Source of the DNA: DASWOJ01 sp964242325
Lineage (GTDB): Bacteria > Pseudomonadota > Alphaproteobacteria > Acetobacterales > Acetobacteraceae
Length of the DNA: 64,000 nucleotides
Reading direction: 5' to 3'
Assembly (NCBI GenBank): GCA_964242325.1
Contig: CAXTCI010000002.1
Location: 7,694-71,693, forward strand
Part shown: one piece after another, positions 51,890 to 60,066 of the stretch
Position numbering within the stretch: position 1 is the first letter of the stretch
Layout: every line of letters starts with the position of its first letter
Program-made: the position numbers and the translations under genes
The notes under the pieces: model-generated
The model's database searches: none
Told to the model about the DNA's origin: nothing
The model's input: only the letters and a program-made list of their open reading frames with translations

Positions 51890-54106
51890 TCAGAACCGCT
51901 GCGACACTCCGCCCAGGATGGCCCGGCGCAGCCCATATTGTGGGTTGCCCACGCCCAGCCCACTACCGTCGCGAAGCAGGTATTTGCGGTCCAGCAGGTT
52001 GATCACGTCCAACCGCAGCTCCGTCCCACGCCCGCGCCCGCCGAGCAGGCTCGGGTCGAGCTTCTGCACCGCCGACAGGTTGACCGTATAGTAGCCGCCC
52101 AGCGCCCGCCCGTTCGGGATGTCGGACGCGCTGGCACGCAGGCCGCTGCCCACCAGCAGGTCCGCCGACACACGCAGCGGCGCCGGCCTGCCCTGCATCA
52201 GCGTATAGGCCGCCCCCGCCGATCCGGTGAACCGCTGGTCGTGGTCCTGGTGGATCCAGTGCTGGCTGATGTAGTCGAGGTCGGCCTGGCTGAAGTTGAA
52301 CTGGCTGCTGACGATATCCCGCCCGATGGCGCGGGATATCGTCAGGTTGCCGAACAGCGCCAACGGCCCCCGGTCGTAGGTGCCGGAGAACTCCACCCCC
52401 GTCACGTCCCCGCGGGCGTAGTTGAAGGCCGTGAGCAGGATCGGCGACCCGAACTGTCCCTCGTCAATCAGGTTGCGGGCGCGCTTGTAGAACCCGTCCA
52501 CTCCGAGCGTAAGGCCGGGGACCACCACCTGCTGGATGCCGGCGTCGAAGTAGTGGGACCGCTCCGCCTTCACCGGGTCACTCTGCGTCACGGCAGGCTC
52601 GGCTGTGGTGCCGACGAAACGGCTGATGGTCGTGTTGCCCACCAGCTCGAACGGCGGCGGGTTGAAGTAGCGGGCATAACCGGCATGCACGGTCGTGCCG
52701 TCGAACGGCTTGTAAACCACGTTCACCCGCGGGCTGAGCTGCGCCTCGTGCGTGTATTCATCCACCACGTCGGCGCGGCCGCCATAGTTGAGCGTGACCC
52801 GCGGCAGGACGCGCCACTCGTCCTGCACGTAGGCGCCGTAGAATGCGCCGGTGCGCGCCGTCTTGTCGCCGATGGAGAATGGCTGGCCGCTCGTCTGCAT
52901 CCCGGCGTCGTCCACCGGCAGCACAGAGGACACGGCCCGGCTGCTGGTGCGCTCGACTTGGGCCAGGAACCCGGCGCGCAGGGTGTGCGCGTCCGATATC
53001 CGCCAGCTCCCATCGGTTTGCATCCCGGTCGAGGTGATCTCCCGCCGGGCTGACTGAGCCTCGCCGTTATACAGCAGGTCGCCCAGCGGGTCAGGCGAGT
53101 AGCGCAGGCTGTTGTAGCGCGTGAACACGGACGCCTGCACGTCGGCGGCTTCCGTGTGCTTTTGCAGGGACAGGATGCCGAACTGCTGCAGCTCGCGCTG
53201 GCGCTGGCGCAGGGTGCTGCTGTCGGAGTCCGACACGCCGTTCACGGTCAGCCCCAGGCTGGGCACCAGGCCGCTCCGCGTCGGGATGCGGAAATCGCCG
53301 TAGGAGGTGCCGGTCATCAGCGTCAGCCGGGTGGTGTCGTCCAGGATGCCGGACACGTAGGCGAAGCCGCGGGCCTGGTTGGTGCCATCGTTGCGGGCGC
53401 TGAAGCTGCTAGCCGGGTTCTCGATGCCGATGTTGCTGCGCAGGTAGTCGCCGGTGACGTAGTAGTCCACCGGCCCGCTGCGCCCGCCGTATTCAAAGGA
53501 AGGCTGCACGGTGCCGCGGCTGCCGCCATACAGGGACACCGTGGTGCCGGGGCTGGTGATCCCCGTCTTGGTCTGGATGTCAACGACCCCGGCGGTGCGG
53601 AAGCCGTACTGCGCCGGCAGCGCGCCCGTCACCAACGACACCTGGTTGGCGAACCGCGCCTGCAGCGTGCTAGCGAAGCCGGCCAAGCCCTCCGGCAGTT
53701 GAACGCCGTTGATGCGATACTGCACGTTACGGTGGTCGCCGCGGATGAACACGTTGCCGAAGGCGTCCTGCACGACACCGGGCGCGCGCAGCAGCACCTG
53801 GTTCAACCCGGCGTTGCCGCCCTCCGGAATGGCCTCGATCGCCTGCTGGCCGAAGTCGGTGCGCGTCGCACCCAGGCTGGGCTGGATGCTGAGCCGCGCC
53901 GCGTCCAGGCGCTGGGCGACCACTTGCAGGTCGTCCAGCACGACGTCGTCACCGGACCCCACGCGGACAGTGGGCGGGGATGGCGGGCCTGGCGTGGATG
54001 GGGCAGAGGAAGGATCGGGCGCCGGGCTGGCGGCCCAGAGGAGGGATGATGGAGAAACCAGGCCACCAGACACCATGCCCAACACCAGCGCGCGCGCAAC
54101 AGCCAT
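51890..54106 (-). CDS. TonB-dependent outer-membrane receptor, probable zinc receptor (ZnuD-like)
   Basis: An outer-membrane barrel with plug (738 residues from ATG 54106). MAVARALVLGMVSGGL begins the signal peptide. The plug includes GVVQDAFGNVFIRGDHRNVQYRINGVQLPEG, and the barrel ends with a terminal Phe (VSQRF). ATG 54142 would give a 750-residue protein but sits at the Zur-like box, leaving no room for a leader, so 54106 is preferred. Zinc specificity is inferred from the shared operator with tonB, the nearby znuACB genes, and a His-rich stretch, YISQHWIHQDHDQ. Confidence 0.88.
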   Translation of the reverse strand: MAVARALVLGMVSGGLVSPSSLLWAASPAPDPSSAPSTPGPPSPPTVRVGSGDDVVLDDLQVVAQRLDAARLSIQPSLGATRTDFGQQAIEAIPEGGNAGLNQVLLRAPGVVQDAFGNVFIRGDHRNVQYRINGVQLPEGLAGFASTLQARFANQVSLVTGALPAQYGFRTAGVVDIQTKTGITSPGTTVSLYGGSRGTVQPSFEYGGRSGPVDYYVTGDYLRSNIGIENPASSFSARNDGTNQARGFAYVSGILDDTTRLTLMTGTSYGDFRIPTRSGLVPSLGLTVNGVSDSDSSTLRQRQRELQQFGILSLQKHTEAADVQASVFTRYNSLRYSPDPLGDLLYNGEAQSARREITSTGMQTDGSWRISDAHTLRAGFLAQVERTSSRAVSSVLPVDDAGMQTSGQPFSIGDKTARTGAFYGAYVQDEWRVLPRVTLNYGGRADVVDEYTHEAQLSPRVNVVYKPFDGTTVHAGYARYFNPPPFELVGNTTISRFVGTTAEPAVTQSDPVKAERSHYFDAGIQQVVVPGLTLGVDGFYKRARNLIDEGQFGSPILLTAFNYARGDVTGVEFSGTYDRGPLALFGNLTISRAIGRDIVSSQFNFSQADLDYISQHWIHQDHDQRFTGSAGAAYTLMQGRPAPLRVSADLLVGSGLRASASDIPNGRALGGYYTVNLSAVQKLDPSLLGGRGRGTELRLDVINLLDRKYLLRDGSGLGVGNPQYGLRRAILGGVSQRF

Positions 54107-54142
54107 TGCAAACCCCGGGATTTTGCGGCGTGATCGCCGCAT

Positions 54143-54165
54143 GATATGTTATGTTATAACATTTC
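54143..54165. promoter_or_regulatory. Zur-box-like operator between the receptor and tonB
   Basis: The core TGTTATGTTATAACA (54147-54161) with flanking ATT/C matches the AT-rich Zur palindrome of proteobacteria (TGTTATAnTATAACA). It sits between divergent tonB and receptor genes. A -35-like TTGCGG at 54123-54128 and -10-like TATGTT at 54145-54150 would place it on the tonB promoter. A related box precedes znuA. Zinc-dependent repression is expected. Confidence 0.8.
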
Positions 54166-54175
54166 AAAAGAGTCC

Positions 54176-55231
54176 ATGAGGCTGATGCGACCCGCGGCTG
54201 CCTTGAGCGCACGCCCGCGGTTCGGCCGTCTGGCCGCAGTCGGCTCCCTGCTGGCGCACCTGCTGACGGCCGGGCTGCTGCTGGTTGCGGTCCACATGCG
54301 CGAACCGGCGCCGGAGGTGCCGGAGCAGGCGGTGGAAATGACCTTTGAGGCTCCGTCGACCCCTGCCGCCCCAGCATCCGCACCGGAACCGCAGGGCGCC
54401 ACCGCGCCTGACATGCCGCAGGCAACCGAGCCGCCGACACCGCCGGAGCAGGCTGCACCTCCGCCGCCGGATGAGGCCGTGCCGCCGTCAGTGACGCCGC
54501 CACCCGTGGAGCCATCTGCGCCCACAGCGCCCCCGCCCGCCGAGGCGCCCGCACCTCCGCCCATTGCCGAGCAGCCGCCAGTGGCGCAACCCGCCCCGGA
54601 GCCGGTTGCGCCTCCGCTTCCGGATGAGCCCGCGGCGCCGCCAACAACGCCGCCACCCGTGGAGCCATCTGCGCCCACGGCCCCCCCACCCACCGACGTG
54701 CCCGCGCCCTCACCCGTTGCCGAGCGGGCGCCAGTGCCGCCGCCCCTTGCTCCGGTACCAGCCCGGCCAGCGCCGGTGACGTCCCGACCTCCGCCGCCGC
54801 GCCCTTCGCCGCCCCGGCCGTCTGCCCGCCGCGCCGTGCCGGGCAACGCGCCGCCGTCCGTTGCCGCGTTGCCGGCATCGCGGCCGCCCGCCTTCGCAGC
54901 ACCTTCCGCGCCAGTGCCCGCACCGCAGTCATCGGCTGCACCAGTCGCGGACCCTGCCTGGCGCGGCGCCTTGAGCGCCTGGGTGCAGTCGCACAGGGTT
55001 TATCCTGAGGCAGCCCGCGCTGCCGGTCAGGAAGGCCGCGTTGACATCCGCTTCACGGTGGACCGCACCGGCCGCGTCCTGTCCGCCCAAGTCGTCAGAA
55101 GCAGCGGGTCCTCGTTGCTGGATGAAGGCGCGCGGAGCCTGCTGGCCAGCGCGCACCTGCCGCCGTTTCCGCCGAGCATGACGCAGCCACAGCAAACCGT
55201 GGTGCTCGGCATCCGCTACGACTTGGAGTAG
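54176..55231 (+). CDS. tonB: Energy transducer TonB
   Basis: A 351-residue periplasm-spanning protein. A cytoplasmic/transmembrane N-terminus (RLAAVGSLLAHLLTAGLLLVAV) is followed by a long Pro-rich rod (about 50-240) with a 153-bp internal duplication, and a C-terminal TonB domain (SHRVYPEAARAAGQEGRVDIRFTVDRTGRV). ATG 54176 was chosen because earlier ATGs fall in the Zur-like box. Divergent transcription with the receptor suggests it is dedicated to zinc import. No exbB or exbD is seen nearby. Confidence 0.9.
   Translation: MRLMRPAAALSARPRFGRLAAVGSLLAHLLTAGLLLVAVHMREPAPEVPEQAVEMTFEAPSTPAAPASAPEPQGATAPDMPQATEPPTPPEQAAPPPPDEAVPPSVTPPPVEPSAPTAPPPAEAPAPPPIAEQPPVAQPAPEPVAPPLPDEPAAPPTTPPPVEPSAPTAPPPTDVPAPSPVAERAPVPPPLAPVPARPAPVTSRPPPPRPSPPRPSARRAVPGNAPPSVAALPASRPPAFAAPSAPVPAPQSSAAPVADPAWRGALSAWVQSHRVYPEAARAAGQEGRVDIRFTVDRTGRVLSAQVVRSSGSSLLDEGARSLLASAHLPPFPPSMTQPQQTVVLGIRYDLE
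54494..54725. repeat. 153-bp direct repeat in the TonB Pro-rich region
   Basis: The segment starting ACGCCGCCACCCGTGGAGCC at 54494 recurs at 54647. Both encode TPPPVEPSAPTAPPP followed by a related Pro/Ala/Val stretch. The frame is kept (51 residues). This is an in-frame duplication that lengthens the periplasmic rod. Confidence 0.8.
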
Positions 55232-55246
55232 TAAGCCTCGACAGCC

Positions 55247-55269
55247 CCGATGTTACATTATAACAGAAC
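55247..55269. promoter_or_regulatory. Zur-box-like operator upstream of znuA
   Basis: TGTTACATTATAACA (55251-55265) is an AT-rich palindrome sharing 13 of 15 positions with the box at 54147-54161. It lies 26 bases upstream of znuA, in the position of a promoter operator. It probably mediates zinc-dependent repression of znuACB. Confidence 0.8.
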
Positions 55270-55290
55270 AGCTCCCTTTGGAGCCGTACC

Positions 55291-56151
55291 ATGCGCTTGC
55301 TTGCCCTCATCGCCCTGCTGCTGGCCTCCCCGGCCCTTGCCCAGCCCACGCACCCGCCCGTGCAGGCTGTCGCGGCGGAAATGGTCTATGCCGGCATTCT
55401 ACGCGACGTGGCCGGGGATGGAGCCGCCGTGACCAGCATCCTGAATAGTCCCGACGCCGACCCGCATGCCTTCGAGGCTGGGCCGGCCGCGGCTCGCGCC
55501 CTGCAATCGGCGGGCCTGGTGGTCTACAACGGCATCGGTTACGACCTTTGGATGCCCCGCCTGCTCGGGCGGCCCCGGCCGGGCCGCGACGTGATCGTGA
55601 TTGCCGACCTCCTGCACCGGCGCCCCGGCGACAACCCGCATCTGTGGTACGACCCGGCCGCTGCTCCCGCTCTGGCCACCGCCGCCGCTGCCGCCCTGAC
55701 CCGCGCCGACCCGGGCGGCAGCAACGGCTATGCCGAACGCCTGGCCGCCCTCAAGGCGTCGCTCAAGCCGTTGCAGGACCGCATCGCCACTCTGCGTGCC
55801 GCCCATGCCGGGGCGCCAGTGGCCGCGACGGAGCCGGTGTTCGGACTGATGGCCGACGCCCTGGGCCTGCAGGTCAAGCATGGACGCTTCGCGCTTGCGG
55901 TGATGAACGACGCGGAGCCGCGCCCGTCGGATGTGGCGGCGTTCGAGGCCGACCTGCGCGCCCGGCGCCTGCGCGCGCTGATCTACAACAGCCAAACCAC
56001 CGGACCCGCCGCGTCCCGGCTGCTCGCCATTGCCCGCGCTTCCGGGGTAGCCGTCGTGGGCGTCACGGAATCGCAGCCGGAGGGCATGACCTACGTATCC
56101 TGGATGCTGGGCCAGTTGGACGCGCTGGACCAGGCGCTGTCGGCGCCGTGA
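55291..56151 (+). CDS. znuA: Zinc ABC transporter substrate-binding protein ZnuA
   Basis: A 286-residue cluster A-I metal-binding protein with a signal peptide (MRLLALIALLLASPALAQ). Metal ligands are in DPHAFE and DNPHLWYD; VAATEPVFGLMADALG and NSQTTGP are conserved. The His-rich loop of many ZnuA proteins is absent. It captures Zn2+ in the periplasm and delivers it to ZnuB. A Zur-like box precedes it, and its stop overlaps the znuC GTG. Confidence 0.92.
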   Translation: MRLLALIALLLASPALAQPTHPPVQAVAAEMVYAGILRDVAGDGAAVTSILNSPDADPHAFEAGPAAARALQSAGLVVYNGIGYDLWMPRLLGRPRPGRDVIVIADLLHRRPGDNPHLWYDPAAAPALATAAAAALTRADPGGSNGYAERLAALKASLKPLQDRIATLRAAHAGAPVAATEPVFGLMADALGLQVKHGRFALAVMNDAEPRPSDVAAFEADLRARRLRALIYNSQTTGPAASRLLAIARASGVAVVGVTESQPEGMTYVSWMLGQLDALDQALSAP

Positions 56152-56969
56152 CCGCGCCCGCGGTCGAGCTGCAGGACCTGACCCTGGCGCCGGGGGGCCG
56201 GACGGTGCTGCAGGGGGTGACGCTGTCGGTGCCGGCCGGCCGGTTTGTCGGCGTGCTCGGCCCGAACGGTGCGGGGAAGACCACCTTGTTCCGGGCTATC
56301 CTGGGCCTGCTGAGCCCGGCGGCGGGCAGCCTGCGCGTGCTGGGGGCGGCGCCGTCCCCGGGTGGTGCCAGCATCGGCTACGTGCCGCAGGTCCGCACCC
56401 AGCCGGCAGGCGCCCGGCTGCGCGGCTGGGACTTCGTGGCCGGCGCCGCGGGCGGCGCACGATGGGGTCTGCCGCGCCTGGGCGTCGCCGGACGCGCGGC
56501 GGTGCTGGAGGCGCTGGACCGTGTGGACGCCCGGGCGCTCGCCGACCGCCCGCTGCTGTCCCTGTCGGGCGGCGAGCGCCAGCGGCTGCTGCTGGCCCAG
56601 GCCCTGCTGGACCATCCCCGCCTGCTGCTGCTGGACGAGCCGATGGCTGGCCTAGACCCTCGTCATGCCGCCGCGGTCGTGGCGTTGGCCCGGCAGGTCG
56701 GGCAGGAGCTGGGCATCACCGTGCTGTTCAGCGCCCACGAGCTGAACCCGCTGCTGGGCGCGCTGGACGAGGTGCTTTACCTGGCCCGCGGCGCCGCAGC
56801 GATCGGTCCGGTGGATGAGGTCGTGACGACACCCGTCCTGTCCCGGCTGTATGGCGCTCCCATCGAGGTCGTGCGCGCCGCCGGCCAGGTGTTCGTCATG
56901 TCCGGCGGCAGCCCGGCGGCTGGCGTATGCGGGCCGAGCCACCTCCATGAAGCGCATGTCCATGTTTGA
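56148..56969 (+). CDS. znuC: Zinc ABC transporter ATPase ZnuC
   Basis: A 273-residue ABC ATPase beginning at GTG (GTGA overlap). Walker A is GPNGAGKTT, signature LSGGERQRLLLAQALL, Walker B LLLLDEPMAGLDP and switch FSAHELNPLL. The C-terminal tail is His-rich (SHLHEAHVHV), a possible zinc-sensing or binding feature. It energises ZnuB. Its end overlaps the likely start of znuB. Confidence 0.93.
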   Translation: MTAPAVELQDLTLAPGGRTVLQGVTLSVPAGRFVGVLGPNGAGKTTLFRAILGLLSPAAGSLRVLGAAPSPGGASIGYVPQVRTQPAGARLRGWDFVAGAAGGARWGLPRLGVAGRAAVLEALDRVDARALADRPLLSLSGGERQRLLLAQALLDHPRLLLLDEPMAGLDPRHAAAVVALARQVGQELGITVLFSAHELNPLLGALDEVLYLARGAAAIGPVDEVVTTPVLSRLYGAPIEVVRAAGQVFVMSGGSPAAGVCGPSHLHEAHVHV

Positions 56970-57774
56970 ATACGAGTTCATGCAGAACGCCTTCGCCGCC
57001 GGGACGGTGGTGGCGGTGGTGGCGGGGCTGGTCGGCTACGTGCTGGTGCTGCGCGGGCAGGCGTTCGCCGGGCACGCGCTGGGCCACCTGGGGTTCAGCG
57101 GCGCGACCGGCGCGGCGCTGCTGGGCCTGCCGCCGTTGCCCGGCCTGGTGGCCATGACCGTCCTGGGCGGCGTCGGCATGGGCCTCCTCGGGGAGCGCGC
57201 GGGCGAGCGCGACGTCGCGATCGGCGTGGTGCTGTCGGCGTCCCTGGGGCTGGGGCTGCTGTTCCTGCACTTCTACACCGGGCAGGCTACGAGCGCGGCG
57301 TCCCTGCTGTTCGGCAACCTGCTGGGCGTGGAGGCTGAGGCGATCTGGGGCTTGCTGGCGCTGGGCATACTGGCGCTGCTGGCCTTGGCCGTGCTGCTGC
57401 GCCCGCTGCTGTTCGCCACGCTGCAACCGGAGTTGGCGGAGGCGCGCGGCGTACCGATGCGCGAGGTGTCCGTGGCTTTCCTGGTGGTTGCGGCCGTCGC
57501 GGTGTCGCTCTGCGCGCAGGTGGTTGGCGTGCTGCTGGTGTTCACCCTGCTGGTCGCCCCCGCTGCCACGGCGGAGCGCCTGACGCGCGGCGTCCTGCCG
57601 GGGATGGGGATGTCCGCTGGCCTGGCAGTCGCGGCGGTCTGGGGTGGGCTGGCCCTGTCCTACTGGACGGACTGGCCGCCCAGCGTCGGCGTCACCGCGC
57701 TAAGCACCGGCGCCTACGCCGCCGCGGCTTGGTGGTCCTTTTCTCCCTCTCCTTCCGGGAGAGGGTCGGGGTGA
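56947..57774 (+). CDS. znuB: Zinc ABC transporter permease ZnuB
   Basis: An ABC-3 family inner-membrane permease with about eight helices (275 residues from 56947). FAGHALGHLGFSGATGAALLG, GVVLSASLGLGLLFLHFYTG and VSLCAQVVGVLLVFTLLVAPAATA are characteristic. Possible starts are 56947, 56956 and 56962, all overlapping znuC. The last dozen codons (FSPSPSGRGSG) are encoded by REPIN-like arm 4a, which also supplies the stop codon, so the C-terminus was apparently altered by repeat insertion. Confidence 0.91.
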   Translation: MKRMSMFEYEFMQNAFAAGTVVAVVAGLVGYVLVLRGQAFAGHALGHLGFSGATGAALLGLPPLPGLVAMTVLGGVGMGLLGERAGERDVAIGVVLSASLGLGLLFLHFYTGQATSAASLLFGNLLGVEAEAIWGLLALGILALLALAVLLRPLLFATLQPELAEARGVPMREVSVAFLVVAAVAVSLCAQVVGVLLVFTLLVAPAATAERLTRGVLPGMGMSAGLAVAAVWGGLALSYWTDWPPSVGVTALSTGAYAAAAWWSFSPSPSGRGSG

Positions 57775-57895
57775 GAGGGGGCCTTGGGGCGCTGACCCCG
57801 GTCCTTTCAGGGCTGCAGGTTATCGGCACGTGAGCGCATCGCTCCGCAGCCAAGACCCCCTCACCCCGGCCCTCTCCCGTAGGGAGAGGGGGAAG
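57738..57895. repeat. REPIN-like inverted repeat pair, copy 4
   Basis: Arms at 57738-57780 and 57856-57895 in inverted orientation, 75 bp apart. The left arm overlaps the 3' end of znuB and includes its stop. The right arm and inner flank equal the left side of copy 1 in reverse complement over 20 bases. The rest of the 356 bp to the dehydrogenase holds the leader ORF at 58000. Confidence 0.85.
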
Positions 57896-57999
57896 GAAGC
57901 AGTAGTTCTGCCATTTGGAGCCGCGGCCATCGCCGGGACCCGCTTGCGTCGGCCCAGCCAGGGCGCGTACATGCTTTCAGCGTGACAAGGAGAACGGCT

Positions 58000-58134
58000 A
58001 TGCGGCAACCCTCCATTTTCGGCGCGGATGCTCCGGCGCCGGGCATCACGAGGCCATCGCTGTCCCAGGTTTCTACCGGCCCACGCACCGATGCCGCGCC
58101 CGCCCTGTGCCTGCTTCGGCACTGCGCCCTATGA
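58000..58134 (+). CDS. Possible 44-codon leader ORF
   Basis: ATG at 58000 with an AAGGAG site eight bases upstream opens a 44-residue frame (MRQPSIFGADAPAP...LCLLRHCAL). It ends in TGA overlapping the ATG of the dehydrogenase (ATGA). The dehydrogenase start lacks a ribosome-binding site of its own, so translation of the leader may drive it. The peptide has no recognisable domain. It may also be a fortuitous frame. Confidence 0.4.
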   Translation: MRQPSIFGADAPAPGITRPSLSQVSTGPRTDAAPALCLLRHCAL

Positions 58135-59120
58135 AGGTTTCCATCCTCGACGACACCTTCGATACCCTGCGGACCCTGCCCTGCTTTGCCAAGCTGACCG
58201 GCTTCGACGTGACGGTGTGGAACGACCACGTCCAGGACGTTGACGCGCTGGCCGAGCGGCTACGTGACACCGAGGTCCTGGTGCTGTTCCGGGAGCGTAC
58301 GCACATCCGCGTGCCCCTGCTGGAGCGCCTGCCGAAGCTGCGGCTGATCAGCCAGCGCAGCGTTTACCCGCACATAGACGTCGCCGACTGCACCCGGCTG
58401 GGCGTGATCGTGTCGTCCGATATGCACTCGGACACCCCGTCTTATGCCGCCGCAGAATTGACTTGGGGGCTGGTCCTGGCGTCGGTGCGGCAGATACCGC
58501 AGCAGATGGCGGCACTACAGGCGGGCAAGTGGCAGATGGGCGTTGGCGCCACGCTGCGCGGCCGGATGCTCGGCATTTACGGCTACGGCCGGATCGGCGC
58601 CGCGGTGGCCGGCTATGGCCGGGCCTTCGGGATGAAGGTGCTGGTCTGGGCGCGGGATGCCAGCCGGGCACGCGCGGCAGCCGATGGCTACGAGACGGCG
58701 ACCAGCAGGGAAGCGTTCTACGAGGCTTGCGACGTGGTGTCGCTGCACATGCGCCTGTTGGACGCCACGCGCGGGATCGTGACGGCAGACGACTTGGGGC
58801 GGATGCGGCGGGACGCCCTCCTGGTCAATACCAGCCGCGCCGGGCTGGTGGCGCCGGGTGCGCTGGTGGCAGCGCTCCGTGCTGGGCGGCCCGGCATGGC
58901 GGCGGTGGACGTGTTTGAGCACGAACCCCTGCTCGATCCGGCGGACCAACTGTTGACCCTGCCGCAGGTCGTCTGCACGCCGCATATCGGCTACGTCACG
59001 CGGGACGAGTATGAGCTGCAGTTCTCGGACATCTTCGACCAGGTGGCGGCTTATGGGGCGGGGCGGCCGATCAATGTGGTGAATCCGGAGGTGCTCGCGC
59101 GCCCTGTCACGTCGCCTTGA
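58131..59120 (+). CDS. D-2-hydroxyacid dehydrogenase (phosphoglycerate dehydrogenase-like)
   Basis: A 329-residue NAD-dependent dehydrogenase. The Rossmann motif is GIYGYGRIGAAVAGYG (about 146-161), the catalytic Arg lies in LLVNTSRAGLV, the Glu in DVFEHEPL, and the His in VCTPHIGYVTRDE. The N-terminal part (TFDTLRTLPCFAKL) is typical of SerA-like enzymes acting on diverse 2-hydroxyacids. There is no ACT domain, so it is not the full regulated SerA. The substrate is unclear. The start overlaps a short leader ORF. Confidence 0.9.
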   Translation: MKVSILDDTFDTLRTLPCFAKLTGFDVTVWNDHVQDVDALAERLRDTEVLVLFRERTHIRVPLLERLPKLRLISQRSVYPHIDVADCTRLGVIVSSDMHSDTPSYAAAELTWGLVLASVRQIPQQMAALQAGKWQMGVGATLRGRMLGIYGYGRIGAAVAGYGRAFGMKVLVWARDASRARAAADGYETATSREAFYEACDVVSLHMRLLDATRGIVTADDLGRMRRDALLVNTSRAGLVAPGALVAALRAGRPGMAAVDVFEHEPLLDPADQLLTLPQVVCTPHIGYVTRDEYELQFSDIFDQVAAYGAGRPINVVNPEVLARPVTSP

Positions 59121-59352
59121 GGGTCGGCAAACCCCGGGTGGCCCTGGCACGCCCCTGTGACGCGCCAATCCGCATCCAGGCTGGCCCAGTGCTTGCCTGC
59201 GCGCGACGCACTACGCGCTTATGCTACAGCCCCTCCGACCGGCGCTGGGCATTTCTGCAACACATCCAAACCGCCATGCCGCGCCAGTCACGATCGAACT
59301 AGCAAAATCTATTCGCATTCCGTAACTGAAATGCATTAGCAACATTCTTCTC

Positions 59353-60066
59353 TTGCAACGCCCTCTTCCACGTCGTGGCCTCCTTGCGCTCGGCATGGCG
59401 GGTCTTGCTGGTTGCGCCGTAAGCAAGCCCATCGTCATCGACCATGCCTCGATGGCGAACATTCACCGCGTCGCCCTGCCGACGGTCGGCTTTCCGGAAA
59501 ATCCTAACATCGCCGTAATGAATACCGCGACGGACCGGCTCGGCTTTGTCGGCCAGATCGCGGGCATCGTCATCCGCAAGAACCGGATGGACGCAGTTAG
59601 GACCATGATGGCCTCCCAGACCTTTGACCCGCAGCTTCATTTCCATGCCATGCTGATCGAGCGCTTGCGCGCTCAAAGCTTTGCCATCGCGCCGGAGTCT
59701 GCGGATCCAGCACGGCGGACATTCCTTGCGAAGTATGAGCCGGCGCCGGGGCATGACGCCGTGCTGGACGCCTTTGTCGTCACATACGGGTTCCTGGCGC
59801 TGGACGACCGCGACGCGTCTCCGTTCCGTCCCACGGTTGTTGTGAGCACGCGCCTTATCCAAGCCGCCAACCGGTCGGTGCTAATGCAGGATACATTCAC
59901 CGTGAATGGGGTGGAGGATGCGTCCATATCGCTTGACCCCGCTGCACCCAGCTTGTCCACGTTCAAGGATTTTACCGAGCTTGAAGCGGACCCTCGCCGC
60001 GCCGTCGCGAGTCTCGGCGCAGCCCTATCGGCAGCAGCCGATGGCATTGGCCGGCGCCTAGCATGA
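59353..60066 (+). CDS. Lipoprotein of unknown function
   Basis: A 237-residue protein starting at TTG, with paired Arg and a lipobox (LALGMAGLAGC, Cys about 21). The mature part includes IDHASMANIHRVALPTVG and FLALDDRDASPFRPTVVVSTRLI, a beta-rich pattern. It overlaps the next lipoprotein gene by ATGA. The upstream 232 bp are AT-rich in part (59285-59350) and probably hold a promoter. No family was recognised. Confidence 0.7.
   Translation: MQRPLPRRGLLALGMAGLAGCAVSKPIVIDHASMANIHRVALPTVGFPENPNIAVMNTATDRLGFVGQIAGIVIRKNRMDAVRTMMASQTFDPQLHFHAMLIERLRAQSFAIAPESADPARRTFLAKYEPAPGHDAVLDAFVVTYGFLALDDRDASPFRPTVVVSTRLIQAANRSVLMQDTFTVNGVEDASISLDPAAPSLSTFKDFTELEADPRRAVASLGAALSAAADGIGRRLA

Noticed and set aside
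51650..54049. Plus-strand frames across the TonB-dependent receptor
   Set aside because: They are antisense to an intact 738-residue receptor with plug and barrel features.
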